From Acanthosoma haemorrhoidale (lineage: Eukaryota > Arthropoda > Insecta > Hemiptera > Acanthosomatidae): 64,000 bases of DNA. The notes beneath the pieces are model-generated. The model ran no database searches, was not told the origin of the DNA, and saw only the letters and a list, made by a program, of their open reading frames with translations. Shown one piece after another: positions 21,746 through 33,883 of the stretch. The DNA is taken from assembly GCA_930367205.1 (NCBI GenBank), contig OV884011.1, positions 139,497,937 to 139,561,936 on the forward strand, read 5' to 3'. Numbering within the stretch: position 1 is the first letter of the stretch; every line of letters starts with the position of its first letter. A program made the translations under genes and the position numbers.

Positions 21746-22629
21746 TGTTGGGTCCCAACTATTTTTTTATTATTTTTTTTTCACTCACGTAATTATAACG
21801 ATTAATTTTATTTTATTTGTTAAAAGAAAAAAAACAATATTGTAATATTTTGTTGTATTAAGATGTATAATTAGAAATTAAGGGTGTTTACGTCTAAGCA
21901 AGTGATAAGGTGACCCCTAATGCGATCGGCAATTGTTTTGGCATGGCGGATCAACTCCGATCGTCATCGAATTACTGAGTCAGTTCCCTGAAAGTTGCGA
22001 ACGAAGAAGGACGCTTGGAAGTTTTTTGATTGATGTTGACCCCACATTCACACTACTTCTTCAATCGCTGACTGTACACCGGATATCCACCACCCACCCA
22101 CGCTCCCCATTGTTTGGAGAGTGAACATCGAGAAGAATTTTTTCTTCTCCACTTTGGGATCTCCGGTAAGAGGTTATTTGCTAGTACACACACCAGTTAT
22201 CTCCGGATTCAGCTCACACCATCCTTTTACTTGCAAGAATAGAAGGCTATTGACTTTTGGTGATTGACACTGTTAAATTTAGTAAATATAGTATAGTAAA
22301 TTCATTTTTATTAATATTAAAGCGTAAAGACATTTATATTTTTGTTATCTATGTTTCTTTCATTTTATTTTTAGATTACTAACCCAGTTGCTAACATTAC
22401 TTTTTTTGTTTATATATACGATCATTATATATGTATTGCTAGTTTATAATTTTAGTTTTTTTGTATAATCTTTCCTCGATTATATTTTGTGTACACAATC
22501 TTGTTTTTTTGTTGTTTTTCTGGGAAAATGCAGGCACCCATTCTTGAACTTTTTTTCTGAATTTCACAGCCGGTAATTTGCAAGGGACAGAAGTTCGGCG
22601 ACGTAATTTTACTAGCCCCTTCTTCCACA
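21746..22629 (+). repeat. 5' LTR of the BEL/Pao element
   Basis: The repeat begins TGTTGGGTCCCAAC (itself an inverted repeat) and ends CTTCTTCCACA. It is near-identical to 28094-28980. The short open frame at 21933-22124 occurs in both LTRs and is not a gene. Confidence 0.95.
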
Positions 22630-22787
22630 TCTTTTCGTCCTCCGTGTTCGGATATTGTGATTCAGAAAAAAGTAACTGTATTTACAACATTCCGTCTTGA
22701 TCCTTTTATATAATCATCTTCCCGCTCACAATATTTGTTTATTTTAATTGGTATTTTATTTGTTTATTGATAAATTCTGCCATCATC

Positions 22788-23453
22788 ATGCCTCCTAAAG
22801 TTAACCAGGATGATTTGGAAGAGCAAATGGATGCTCTTAGCGATGAATTCAAGGACTTAGCTGATGATATTAATGAAACTAAGTCCGTTGGGTTATCAAT
22901 GGGAACTGACTCAACCAAACAAAAAATCTTCGCTGCTCGCATTTCTCGACTAGACAGTGCTTATGAGAAGTTTTCAGCGTGTTATTTGAACTTGAGAAGG
23001 GTAGTAAAAAGGTTAAAGAGGCCATTAACAGAATACGAACTGGTTTATAAAGAAGTCCGTGCCAGCTATTACGAAGCGATAGCATTTCTATTGCCCCTAA
23101 GGAATCGGAATCCACTGGAAATAGATCACTGGTTGAAAGAGGTGAAGAATATTCGCAATTACGCCTTCCCACAATTAATATTCCTACTTTTTCAGGCAAT
23201 ATTTCAGATTGGCCTTCGTTTAAGGATACCTTTTCTTCCATGATTCATGATAATACGGACTTGAATCCCATTCAAAAATTCCATTATTTGAAGTCCTCCC
23301 TAAAAGGTGGAGCAGCTCAAATTATCACGGCTATCAATGTCACTCTCGACGGCTACGATCAAGCTTGGGCAGCTTTAACTAAAAGGTATGACAGCCAACG
23401 ATTACAAGCCACCCACCATCTGATGAATATATTTAATTTTCCACCACTTCAAA
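22788..23453 (+). pseudogene. BEL/Pao Gag N-terminal and middle region, frameshifted
   Basis: The probable start is ATG 22788 (MPPKVNQDD). The first frame gives a helical, charged N-terminal region to about 23165. A shift then gives the conserved PTFSGNISDWPSFKDTF segment and LKGGAAQIITAIN, typical of BEL/Pao and related insect Gag proteins (DUF1759-like). A second shift near 23450, at an A-run, leads into the main pol frame. The protein would package element RNA into particles. The two lesions would stop normal translation. The lead-in ATG at 22767 is also in frame but looks less likely. Confidence 0.85.
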
Positions 23454-23454
23454 A

Positions 23455-26265
23455 ATGTTCCTTGCAACTCTTGATCACTTTTCGTCAGTAATTCTTGAAA
23501 GCGCTGCAGCCTTTAATAGATTGAACTTAGCTGATCCCGCAGGCTTTATATTGTACACGTTTGCCGTCAGGCTGTTAGATGCCAAAACTCGAGAGCGTTT
23601 CGAAAACGAATTTAGTTCCAGATCCGAAACTCCGACTTGGAAGGAATTTTCGGATTTTATCCACCAATTAATCATTCAGCTTCAAGCAAATACTATGACG
23701 TCAAATCAAAAAGCCACTCCAGCTAACACTGACTATAAATATACTCACCAGGCAAAAAAGGTGTTGATGTCTTCCGGAGCAGTCACCGAACAATTTAAAT
23801 GCCCCGTCTGTATGGAGAATCATAAAATTTATGATTGTCCTAAGTTTCGATCACTCGCTTACAGACAAAGATTTGAAAAAATCAAATTGTTAAACCGTTG
23901 CCTCAACTGTTTTGCTTCAGGTCATTCAGCTTCGAAATGCCCCTCTACCCATTGGTGCAAGCAGTGTCATTTACGGCACCATTCTCTTTTACATTTTTCG
24001 AAAGGTTCTGACACCCGCTCCATATCAAATCGTATTCAAGGTCATTCCGTTTCTAGTGTACACTCATCACTGCGAACTCATTCGTCTGAAAACTCTACAA
24101 GGAAATCTCACAATATACCCACACACTCCGAGTCTTCACAAATAACAACCAATAGTCCCAACCCCCCAGCCGTACAAACATCCGTGTTGTCGTCGGCTTC
24201 TACAGGACGAATAAATGTTCTTTTGGGTACGGCTCTATTTAAGATTAAAGACTCCTTTGGTTGTTTCCAGTTGGTGCGAGCTCTAATTGATAGTGGGTCT
24301 CAACGCTCCTTTATCACCTCACAATGTGCAAGGCGATTACGTTTGCAACTTATTCTAAATGATCATAATTTGGTTGGTTTCGGGAGCCATCCTATTTCTG
24401 GTTGTAAGCACCAAGTTTATTGCAGTATTTCTTCCACTAAGGTAGAATCGCCAGCGCATCACACATACGCGATTGTGATTGATTGTATTAGCAACGAGAT
24501 GCCCTGCGAAATCATCATGGATACGGTAGTCCAACATTATCAACATTTAGATCTTGCAGATCCAATGTTCAATCAGCCAGGGCCCATAGAATTTCTTGTT
24601 GGTGCTGATCTATTTGGGGAAATCTTGGAAGGAGAGGTAGTAAAATCAGCTCATGGATTTCCCAATGCCATAAAAACCACACTTGGTTGGATTTTATTAG
24701 GACCCATTACAACGGCAAATCCATTTCTCTGCAGCACTACCTTGCTCGCTAATTCTACACCTTCATCTGAACTTCAGGAGTTAACTCAGGTGATGACTCG
24801 TTTTTGGGAAGTCGAGGAAATAAATGATGTTCCGAGAAGCAATCCACTTGATATAAAAAGTGAGGATCATTTTAAAAGGACTCACTCTCGAACACCCTCC
24901 GGTAGATACATGGTTCGTTTACCTTTTAAAACGCAACCTCTCAACTTAGAAAGCTCCAGGTTCATGGCCTTAAAACGTTTTAAATACTTGGAAACGAAAT
25001 TTGAACGAGAACCATCCCTAAAATTGGAATATGGAAAGGTTTTCGAAGAATATTTTAAAAAATGTTATTTATCACCAAGTTCTCAAACGGGGAAATATTT
25101 TCTCCCGCACCACTGTGTATTAAAAAAGAGCACAAGTACCAAATTGCGTATAGTTTTTGATGGTTCGGCTACTACCATTAATGGATCCCTCAATGACTAC
25201 CTACTTTGTGGTCCTAAACTGCACCCTGAGATCACAGATGTATTGTTGAAATTTCGATTACCGCAAATAGTTATGACAGCCGATATCTGTCAAATGTATT
25301 TGCAGATTTTGATTGCCCCAGAGGGTCGTTCCTATCTTCATTTATTCTTTAGAGCTGAAGGTTTCGATCACCTAGCCGAATTTGAATTTAATTGTTTACC
25401 GTTCGGACTTTCATGTTCTCCCTTTTTAGCAATTCGAGTAATACAACAACTCGTAGCAGATAATGGAAACAAGTTTCCTAATGCGTCTCGAGCATTGTTA
25501 GAGGAAATGTATGTTGACGATTTATTGACTGGTGCTGATACGTTGGAAGAGGCACAGACACTTCAAAGAGAACTCGTAGCCTTGATGAGTCCAGGAGGTT
25601 TTCAATTGAAAAAGTGGTGCAGCAATGCAACGGAGCTGTTAGAACCAGTTTTGGTGAATGAGCCGAAACCCATGATCTCCTTATCTAGTTTGGAAGATAA
25701 CGTGGTGAAAATACTCGGAATGCAGTGGGATCCTCAACAGGATAATTTTACCTATCGAATACACTCAAGAGATTTGGTTTTAACTAAACGAGGCATCCTT
25801 TCAACTATTGCCAGGATGTATGATCCTTTAGGATATTGCGCCCCAGTTATCTTCAAAGCAAAGGCGATTCTTCAACTATTATGGTCAGAGAAACTCGATT
25901 GGGATGACCCAATTCCACCTGCTATTTCCAAGTCCTGGGAAATACTCTTTAAAGATCTGGCGCAATTAGAAGCTATTAAGATTCCCCGTGGTCTTAAACC
26001 ACACTCCCCAGCAGAGATGTCTGTTGTGGGATTCGCTGACGCATCTTCTTTAGGTTATGCGGCAGTTCTCTATATTTGTTCTCAGGATCAATTGGAAAGG
26101 GTAGACTCCCATCTGATGATCGCTAAAACCCGATTAGCTCCATTAAAAACCCTCTCAATTCCAAGGCTTGAACTATGCGCTGCTCTACTTCTTGTCAACC
26201 TTTTGCGATCTGGTCAACTCATTAACACAACGATTAAAACCAACCTCTATTTTCTTGTTGTCTAA
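23455..26265 (+). CDS. BEL/Pao Gag C-terminus, protease, reverse transcriptase and RNase H start
   Basis: A long open frame of 936 codons. Zinc-binding clusters are CPVC...H....C (116-128) and CLNC....H....C (149-162), with a further WCKQCHLRHH. Protease shows ALIDSGSQRSF (277-286), and KTTLGWILLGP lies just before RT. RT has ADICQMYLQI with the first catalytic Asp (about 608), LPFGLSCSPF, and YVDDLL (about 686). RNase H shows GFADASSLGYAAVLY and TLSIPRLELCAALL. The order and the GW.L.GP motif are characteristic of BEL/Pao Pol. The usual basic residue in the first RT motif is replaced here (ADICQM). The frame runs off at 26265 after a shift near 26210. Without a starting Gag in frame it would not be expressed as is. 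Confidence 0.92.
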   Translation: MFLATLDHFSSVILESAAAFNRLNLADPAGFILYTFAVRLLDAKTRERFENEFSSRSETPTWKEFSDFIHQLIIQLQANTMTSNQKATPANTDYKYTHQAKKVLMSSGAVTEQFKCPVCMENHKIYDCPKFRSLAYRQRFEKIKLLNRCLNCFASGHSASKCPSTHWCKQCHLRHHSLLHFSKGSDTRSISNRIQGHSVSSVHSSLRTHSSENSTRKSHNIPTHSESSQITTNSPNPPAVQTSVLSSASTGRINVLLGTALFKIKDSFGCFQLVRALIDSGSQRSFITSQCARRLRLQLILNDHNLVGFGSHPISGCKHQVYCSISSTKVESPAHHTYAIVIDCISNEMPCEIIMDTVVQHYQHLDLADPMFNQPGPIEFLVGADLFGEILEGEVVKSAHGFPNAIKTTLGWILLGPITTANPFLCSTTLLANSTPSSELQELTQVMTRFWEVEEINDVPRSNPLDIKSEDHFKRTHSRTPSGRYMVRLPFKTQPLNLESSRFMALKRFKYLETKFEREPSLKLEYGKVFEEYFKKCYLSPSSQTGKYFLPHHCVLKKSTSTKLRIVFDGSATTINGSLNDYLLCGPKLHPEITDVLLKFRLPQIVMTADICQMYLQILIAPEGRSYLHLFFRAEGFDHLAEFEFNCLPFGLSCSPFLAIRVIQQLVADNGNKFPNASRALLEEMYVDDLLTGADTLEEAQTLQRELVALMSPGGFQLKKWCSNATELLEPVLVNEPKPMISLSSLEDNVVKILGMQWDPQQDNFTYRIHSRDLVLTKRGILSTIARMYDPLGYCAPVIFKAKAILQLLWSEKLDWDDPIPPAISKSWEILFKDLAQLEAIKIPRGLKPHSPAEMSVVGFADASSLGYAAVLYICSQDQLERVDSHLMIAKTRLAPLKTLSIPRLELCAALLLVNLLRSGQLINTTIKTNLYFLVV

Positions 26266-26812
26266 TTCTTCCACCGTTTTATCGTGGTTAAATACACCTG
26301 TCCATCAACTGAAAACATTCGTGGCCAATCGAATAGTGAACATTTTAGATAACTCTTTTCTCCCTAATTGGCATTACATTCGTTCAGAAGATAATGCCGC
26401 CGACATTGCGTCTCGGGGAACTTCTTCATCAGACTTGGTCAATCATTCAGTTTGGTGGAGGGGACCTGACTGGATGAAGAAACCATTGTCGGAATGGCCA
26501 TTAACTAAGCCAACAAAATCATCCAATTGTTCAGACTTACCTGAGACAAAGCCAGTTTGTACTATCTTGGCTACCACAACCAATGCATAGTCTTTATTTG
26601 AAGGTATTGAAAAATTCTCATCCTATTCCAAATTAATTAGGGTACTTGCATATGTCCAACGCTTTATCGTAAATTCTCGCCCTCATTTGACCAAGAGAAA
26701 AGGTCAATTAAGCTTAGAGGAACTTCTTCAAGCTACTCACACCTTGGTGAAAATAGTTCAAAGACATCATTTCCCCTCTGTAAGCTCCAAACCTTCTCTT
26801 ATAACATCGCTA
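26210..26812 (+). pseudogene. BEL/Pao RNase H C-terminus and linker to integrase, broken
   Basis: Frame +1 from the main pol frame continues with STVLSWLNTP, FVANRIVNIL and a W..I.SEDNAADIASRG block, the classic end of the BEL RNase H region. A TAG at 26588-26590 interrupts it, after which the same frame goes on with KRKGQLSLEELLQATHTLVK. A further shift near 26800 leads to integrase. Every expected motif is present in order, so decay is by point lesions only. Confidence 0.85.
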
Positions 26813-26814
26813 AA

Positions 26815-28046
26815 ATGTTATCCGTTTTCATCGATTCTCGTGGAGTGTACAGGGTGGGCGGTCGCCTCAGTAATGTCCCTATAAATTATGATGCTAAACA
26901 TCCCATGTTGTTACCCTCTAAATCACATTTTGTGGAACTACTTGTCGACCACTACCATATTGTTTATTTACATGCTGGACATCAGCTCCTCCATTCAATA
27001 CTACGTCATCATTATTGGATTATTTCAGCAAGACGTCTGATACGCACTCGAATTCACCGATGTTTGAAATGCCATCGCCTAAAAGTAAGACCTTACACAC
27101 CTTACATGGGAAATTTGCCAATGTCAAGATTCGAGCAAGGCCGACCCTTTATGAATGTCGGGATTGATTTCGCTGATCCATTCTCAATCCGTCAATCCTC
27201 TCGCCGTAAGGCTGCCCTCGGCAAAGGGTATGCCTGCTTATTTGTGTGCATGAGCACAAAGGCGTTGCACATTGAGATCGTGTCGCAATTGACAACAGTA
27301 GCTTTCTTAGCCTGTTTAGACAGATTTATAGCTCGAAGAGGACTACCCAGCAGAATGTTCTCCGATAATGGAACCAATTTTGTAGGAGCGTCACGACATT
27401 TAAAAGAGCTATACTCCTGGTGGAATACCTACTCCCTGAAAAAGGACATCGAAAACTATTTCGTCAATCGAGAATGAAATGGAGTTTTATCCCTCCATTC
27501 GCACCTCATTTCGGTGGTTTGTGGGAGGCTGGTGTGAAGTCGTTTAAGTACCACCTTAGGAGAGTAATGGATTGCCAACCCCTTACATTTGAAGAACTCT
27601 CCACCATCTTACATTTGAATTCTCGACCCATGCATCCTATGTCATCATCACCAGAAGACTTGGATGTCTTGACGCCGGGTCACTTCCTGATTGGTGCCCC
27701 TCCAGTTGCTCTGCCAGAACCAGAGTCAATCGAGCCATCGCGCCATCCAATCTCGAGATGGAATCTCATTCATCGCTGCATAGGCAATATTTGGAATCAA
27801 TGGCGACGGGACTACTTACATTGCCTACAACAGCGTAGTAAATGGACTACTGAATCGGCAAATGTAAATATCGGCACACTTGTGCTTCTTATTGACCCTA
27901 ATGTACCTCCCCTCAGTTGGCCTGTAGGGCGCATTAAAGAAGTTTTTCCTGGACAAGACGGGATTGTCAGGGTAGTAAAGGTGAAAACCTCTACAAACGA
28001 GTATACCCGTTCCGTTTCGCGCCTAGCTCCAGTGTTACCTCCATAG
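26815..28046 (+). pseudogene. BEL/Pao integrase, one frameshift
   Basis: This enzyme would insert the element's cDNA. The zinc-binding HHCC region includes HAGHQ, ILRHHYW and CLKCHR. The catalytic triad is visible: GIDFADPF (first Asp), FSDNGTNFVGA (second Asp) and, after a shift near 27470, PHFGGLWEAGVKS (Glu). The C-terminal part has GTLVLLIDPNVPP, WPVGRIKEVFPGQDG and VRVVKVKT, the conserved BEL/Pao tail, with the stop at 28046. The right LTR begins 48 bp later, so there is no room for env. Apart from the frame break all key residues are kept. Confidence 0.92.
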
Positions 28047-28078
28047 TGGGTTGATCTACCTGGAAATTTTCTACGCAA

Positions 28079-28093
28079 ATTTGGTGGGCGGTA
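28079..28093 (+). other. polypurine-tract region of the BEL/Pao element
   Basis: AATTTGGTGGGCGGTA lies directly before the right LTR, the place where plus-strand DNA synthesis would start. Confidence 0.55.
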
Positions 28094-28980
28094 TGTTGGG
28101 TCCCAACTATTTTTTTATTATTTTTTTTTTTCACTCACGTAATTATAACGATTAATTTTATTTTATTTGTTAAAAGAAAAAAAAACAAGATTGTAATATT
28201 TTGTTGTATTAAGATGTATAATTAGAAATTAAGGGTGTTTACGTCTAAGCAAGTGATAAGGTGACCTCTAATGCGATCGGCAATTGTTTTGGCATGGCGG
28301 ATCAACTCCGATCGTCATCGAATTACTGAGTCAGTTCCCTGAAAGTTGCGAACGAAGAAGGACGCTTGGAAGTTTTTTGATTGATGTTGACCCCACATTC
28401 ACACTACTTCTTCAATCGCTGACTGTACACCGGATATCCACCACCCACCCACGCTCCCCATTGTTTGGAGAGTGAACATCGAGAAGAATTTTTTCTTCTC
28501 CACTTTGGGATCTCCGGTAAGAGGTTATTTGCTAGTACACACACCAGTTATCTCCGGATTCAGCTCACACCATCCTTTTACTTGCAAGAATAGAAGGCTA
28601 TTGACTTTTGGTGATTGACACTGTTAAATTTAGTAAATATAGTATAGTAAATTCATTTTTATTTATATTAAAGCGTAAAGACATTTATATTTTTGTTATC
28701 TATGTTTCTTTTATTTTATTTTTAGATTACTAACCCAGTTGCTAACATTACTTTTTTTGTTTATATATACGATCATTATATATGTATTGCTAGTTTATAA
28801 TTTTAGTTTTTTTGTATAATCTTTCCTCGATTATATTTTGTGTACACAATCTTGTTTTTTTGTTGTTTTTCTGGGAAAATGCAGGCACCCATTCTTGAAC
28901 TTTTTTTCTGAATTTCACAGCCGGTAATTTGCAAGGGTCAGAAGTTCGGCGACGTAATTTTACTAGCCCCTTCTTCCACA
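28094..28980 (+). repeat. 3' LTR of the BEL/Pao element
   Basis: Differences from the left LTR seen by eye are AATATTG/AAGATTG, GACCCC/GACCTC, TTAATATT/TTTATATT, TTTCATT/TTTTATT, GGGACAG/GGGTCAG and a few T- and A-run lengths. Confidence 0.95.
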
Positions 28981-28985
28981 GTAGA
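28981..28985. repeat. 5-bp target-site duplication of the BEL/Pao element (right copy)
   Basis: GTAGA matches 21741-21745. Confidence 0.9.
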
Positions 28986-28995
28986 TATAAAACGT

Positions 28996-29040
28996 TTGAT
29001 CTCAGAAGATGTCAGAATCTAACCACTAGACTGGAGTAAT
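28996..29040 (-). repeat. tRNA-like fragment
   Basis: The reverse strand gives TCTAGTGGTTAGATTC, close to the A-box region of tRNA-Glu/Asp/His genes, followed by GAGATCAAACG in the place of a B box. It is short and partial. The BEL/Pao element landed beside it. Confidence 0.3.
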
Positions 29041-30518
29041 TTAAATTCAAGTAATCATGTATTTACATTAGCATGAAAGTGAAGAGATCATTCGATCACG
29101 CTTCGTTGCCTTCAATTATGAAAGCACTTAATTATCACGATCGCCCACGTTATATATATACGTTATAGTGCGAGAGAAGCGAAGTTCCTTTGAATAATAT
29201 TAGAACTACCAAAAAACGATGGCGACACCAAAGGGATCAAATCGTTCAATATTCTTATGAAATCGAATAGCTGATGGTTTTCTTCATGAACAGTTCCGTT
29301 AAAACTCAAAAATAGTAGAATTTTTTTAAGAGCAGAATTCCAATGTAGTCGGCACTACGGTTTAATCTACACGTAATTTAAGTACGATATTTTTACGTTA
29401 TTGTGCTGGTAGTAAAGTGTTAACATATGCCATCTACCAAATAGTTCCATTCGTACAGGCACCGCTGGTGCTGACTGATGCCGAGAAGGCTGTTGTTGCT
29501 GAAACCGTACCATGAGCCATAAAAACATGGTCGGTGATAGCCACGGGAACATGGTTCAATCGCTACGCAAAGGTGTATGTTGGGGCTGGCGAAGATACCA
29601 CCAGCTTCTTCTGGAATGTATGCCTACCTTTTAGAGACCTTGTTCGGTGCTTAGGCAAAGGGGTTATCGGTTCTAGCAAAGGTAAGGGACAAAGAGATAT
29701 GGTAGCATTTTCTGCAGAAGTCGAGACGATACTAGGAGAAACGAAATTAGAGATACTGAAAGGAATACAATGAAACGATGGAATACGTTAAGGGGTGATA
29801 GGATACTCGGCGGGTCAGCTGAAACCATGGGAATAGGCATGATGCTTCCTAACTTCTGATTTCCTTGCCCATTTTCCGGATTACATTTAGGATAGGTGTA
29901 AATGGAAACCTCTGGGCTACGGCAACGGCAGGAGACAACTTAGGAGGTAGCGATATCCAGAATATACATGAGGTCCCCAACAATTTGTTTCCAACAAGTT
30001 AGTTTCTGAGTTGACTGACCTGGCTGCTCAACCTATAGTTCTTTTGGAGCGTTTTTTTTTTGTTCGAGAATTGCTCTAGTACTATTCTGGATTGTACTTT
30101 AGTCGATGACAATAACCGTTCCCAAGAACGTACTGATTGAGATTCCATATGGTCCATTTAGGATTGCGTTCACCTCCACAGCAGCAGTCTCAGTCTCGCT
30201 TGATGCTTCAGAACAGAAAGAGCCCGACACTAAAAATGCTAAATGGGAAAATACTTCATTTTTAATTACAAGTAATTAATTAATGATTGACCAGTCATTA
30301 TTTCCTATAAGATTGCTTTTATTTTCATAATATCCGGTCTAACCCTCGGGGTCATCGTTAAATGGTTAATGGTTTCTGATAATTAAAATATCAACCGAAA
30401 TTCAAGCATTGATCTGGAATGTGAACGTAGCTTTGGTAATGGCTGGATATTGGTGGATATATCAGCGAGCAGTGTTATTATCAATAGGCTTGAAAGGTTC
30501 TTTCAGTTTGCGAACGAC
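29041..30518. other. mixed-composition stretch, nothing firmly recognised
   Basis: Part of it (29400-30230) is less AT-rich than its surroundings. Short open frames overlap there on both strands (29367-29552 reverse, 29534-29773 forward), but neither resembles a known family. It may be an old unidentified repeat. Confidence 0.4.
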
Positions 30519-30640
30519 AGTCCGTAGCTCAGCCGGCTGGCTATTATTCACGTCACGTAGTTCGAAGCCCACCCCCATCCGTCCCGATATAACCGCTATG
30601 TGTCGCACGCAATCGAAAACTCGGCTATGACAGGGTATAA
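30519..30640 (+). repeat. tRNA-derived SINE head
   Basis: The A box TAGCTCAGCCGGCTGG (30524-30539) and the B box AGTTCGAAGCCC (about 30559-30570) have normal spacing for a polymerase III internal promoter. A non-tRNA body follows. A true tRNA would need an acceptor stem, which is not apparent. Confidence 0.55.
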
Positions 30641-33600
30641 ATATCGTTTAGGAACCCGATCCCTATCGTGTTTTCGCTCGAAGTGTTCCCCTCACGATAA
30701 ATTATTTAACTTCTGAGCTAAATTTCTCTCAAGATATTTTCTGGTAATTTGTCCAAGGGTAAGGTTCGCAGTGACAGGCCGCCATTCGTCAGTTTCTTAT
30801 ATACGAGCTAGTATAGTAAAAATTATTCAATCAATCTAAAATGTTGATGATATATTCTTTAACAATTCGAGATATGTGTAGTTTTTGGTTATAATACGAC
30901 GATGAGTAGTTCTGCACTAAAATTAAACAAGCCACCACTCTCGCTAACTTTTAAAATATTTAAATAATGAAAGCCCAGCTCACAAGCAATTAAAGGTTTC
31001 ACCGTCGGTAGACTCTCACTACCTTCTTGATTCCACCCGCCTCCTTCAGGCATTCCACACCCTATATCCTTCTCATACATCCTTCAAATGGGGGGACTCC
31101 CCTTAGTGAAAGGCACTCATTAGACCAAAATAATTTTCCTTTATTTTTCCCACATCCTATTTTTATAAGTTTGAGAGCTAAGAAAAAAAAAAAAAAGTTC
31201 AAAAGAATGGATTTTTTACATAGTTAAATATACTAATGGGTAACGCAAAAATAATTTTAAAGTGTATTAAAAAAAATATTGTATTGGTTACTTACAATTT
31301 TTTTTTATTGAATAAGTAGTGGCTGAAGAAAATAAGTCGGGCCAACTGAGGAGGAATTTTGCAATTTGACATTAAACAATAAAAAAGACTAAGTGAAATT
31401 AATTGGCTTACTTAGCTGCACTCTAGTTTAATTTCCTACCTTTGATAATTATTGGATAGAAGGATGTTTAGGAAGTAAAGCGAGTTAAGTATTCAAGGAC
31501 AATTAGACGGCTTCTGATTTTTTCTAAAACCACTTCTGTTATATCTTTTAATGTCTAGAGGTTCTGAAAACCCAAGTCCAACTTGTTATGAGAGAACACA
31601 ATATCTTGCTTAGGCGACTATTTGGTGAATGAACAAAGCCCTAAGCAGCAGAGGGCTGGAGCTCGCATATTATATAAGAACGTTTACCTTCCCAGGAGTC
31701 TCCAATAGGTCTAAGGATAACCTAAAGGTACCTTCACTCTTACGCAGGGGAAATCATCCCCTCATCATACAGGAGATTTAACCAGAACTCTAACTCCCTT
31801 AAATGAACCTTTTTCTAGTTGATAAATAGTTGATCCTAAAAATATCATTACAATATATACGTGTGGCCTAAACATTGACCGAGGTGTTTTAATAAAGTAT
31901 TGAAAACAAAAAAAATCAAGGTAATTTTTTATTAAATTTGAATATTTGACAGTTTCGTAAATTCTTATTGATCCTATATAACATATTACGTACAATCTTA
32001 CGTAAAACAGTGATAAGAGTGAGTTTTGGAGAATTTAAGATATGAGGATGTTGAAAATAAGTGATTACCATATTAAAAGTGATAATCTCGTATGCATGAA
32101 TATTACTTTCTAAAACTGCTTCAGAAAACTCCTAGATGTGGGGAACCTAAGTGCTTGACCGGACACTAAATGTTTATGAGACACTTATAAAATATTGTTG
32201 TTACATTTCAGCTAACAGCAAGTTGGGCCGTAGCAGCGCACTAAAGAAAACACAACGATAAAGTCCTTCAGTAATGACTAAACGACGCATTTTCCATGCA
32301 CTCCAGCTGGGAATATTTTCAACCCTTTCAATTTTCGCCACTATTGGTTTAAACGTACCCGGAAGGAAGCTGAGATCGGGGAAAATAGTGCCAATAAAAC
32401 CTAAAATATGCCCCCATCACGACGTATTTTTTCAGTTATTAATTTTTTTTTTAATGCAGTTAAATATCAGCATGACTAGATAAAAGGAGCTGTATTTTGA
32501 GACAAGTACGATCGATTCTCTATCTTGCGTTGGTTGAGATGAGATAACAGCAAAAATGAGAAATGATTGGAAAAGTTTTGTCTCATGTATCGTAGCATGC
32601 GTTTATCTAATTAATTATGTTTAGTGTCGTTTTTCAGGAAGTCAGATTTTATGTAGCTTAACTCAATTGATTTAATTATTATGAATGTTTGTTAATTTTA
32701 CCCTGTAAATGCATATAGGAATACCTGGTTGGAAAATAATAATAAGCCATAAATTTGTTTTATCTTAAAAATAATATATAAGTTTTCATAGGAAATGAAT
32801 CTTTTATGTGAAATAAAATTGAACTAATAACTAATGAATTGTCGTTATATAATACTATAATGCAGTTTAATGGTTAATGATGTAACGACTTTTGTTTTTT
32901 CTCACTTGTGAGTTCGTCCGTATGGGCTCTTCGGGGAAATTTTGGGGCCATTTGCCTTAACTCTCATGCAACATTTAGCTAAGTAAGCACTCTCGTACCG
33001 AGCGGTTGAAGAATTTTCATTTGGTTTTAAATAGGATTTCCTTTAATTATTTTTTAGTTGACATAGAATTAGCCAAGTCTGACTTGTTTTCTTTTTTTTT
33101 TTAAACTCCGCGTTGGTATTACGTTGACGTTACGTCTCTGTAAACCACGATATCTGTTTTTTTCACACAAGAAGAAAATATACTTATTCAGGTTTGATGA
33201 AAATGGATTTTCGTTTTCTTTGAACCTTAAGGACCTCTGGACCCAAACCTTATCAACCTTGTCACTAATTTTTGGTCACAGGGACATGGGCGAATAATAA
33301 ATACTATCATGGGATGTAAACAACCCATGATCCTATATGTGTAGGATTGTCAGAATAATAAGTGTTTCAGCTCGTTTCCCTCTTTCCCTTTTATCAAATC
33401 TTAACCTCCAGAGTTATATATATAAGTTATCGTCTTCCGGCTGTATGTGATCAAAAAATAGAGAATAAGGATGGTAATAATATACACAGGTTCGATTGTT
33501 AACTGGCCGTTACTCCTATAGCATATCACACACATCCACATTCGCCCAAGAGATGTCATCTTATGTGCATCAAGCCAGCAACTTCCTGCATGTTTTTCAG

Positions 33601-33883
33601 CAAAAAATCTACGTATCTTCACAATGTTCTTCATTCATGAGGCGAATTAGGCTTTCAGCGCGGGTTATAGAGTTTTTGGTAAATCATTTCATCTAATCCA
33701 CTTGACTGGTAGAAAATATCTGCAATTACTTGACGAAAATGTAACAGTATTAACCCTGCGAGCCGTGAATCGCTTCCCTTGCAATAAATTAATAAACAGG
33801 TCCCGTGCGGCTTTGATTCAGCTCATTCATACTTTCCAAATTAATTTTCTGTCTAGCTCAAAGTTTGATTGCTGGTGTATATA
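30641..33883. other. AT-rich intergenic
   Basis: No gene was recognised. A Leu/Ser-tRNA-like A-box string (CCGAGCGGTTGAAG) occurs near 32998 without a good B box. Confidence 0.45.

Larger units (their letters stand above)
21746..28980 (+). mobile_element. BEL/Pao-type LTR retrotransposon, full length but frameshifted
   Basis: The element is 7235 bp with TG...CA LTRs of 884 and 887 bp, flanked by GTAGA. Internal order is gag, protease, RT, RNase H, integrase, the BEL/Pao order. No env is present between integrase (stop 28046) and the right LTR. The LTRs differ by only about five substitutions plus homopolymer-length changes, so the insertion looks recent. Despite that, gag/pol is split by frameshifts near 23165, 23450, 26210, 26800 and 27470, and by a TAG at 26588-26590. 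Confidence 0.95.

Noticed and set aside
21933..22124. 63-codon open frame repeated at 28284-28475
   Set aside because: It lies inside both LTRs of the BEL/Pao element and is duplicated only because the LTRs are.
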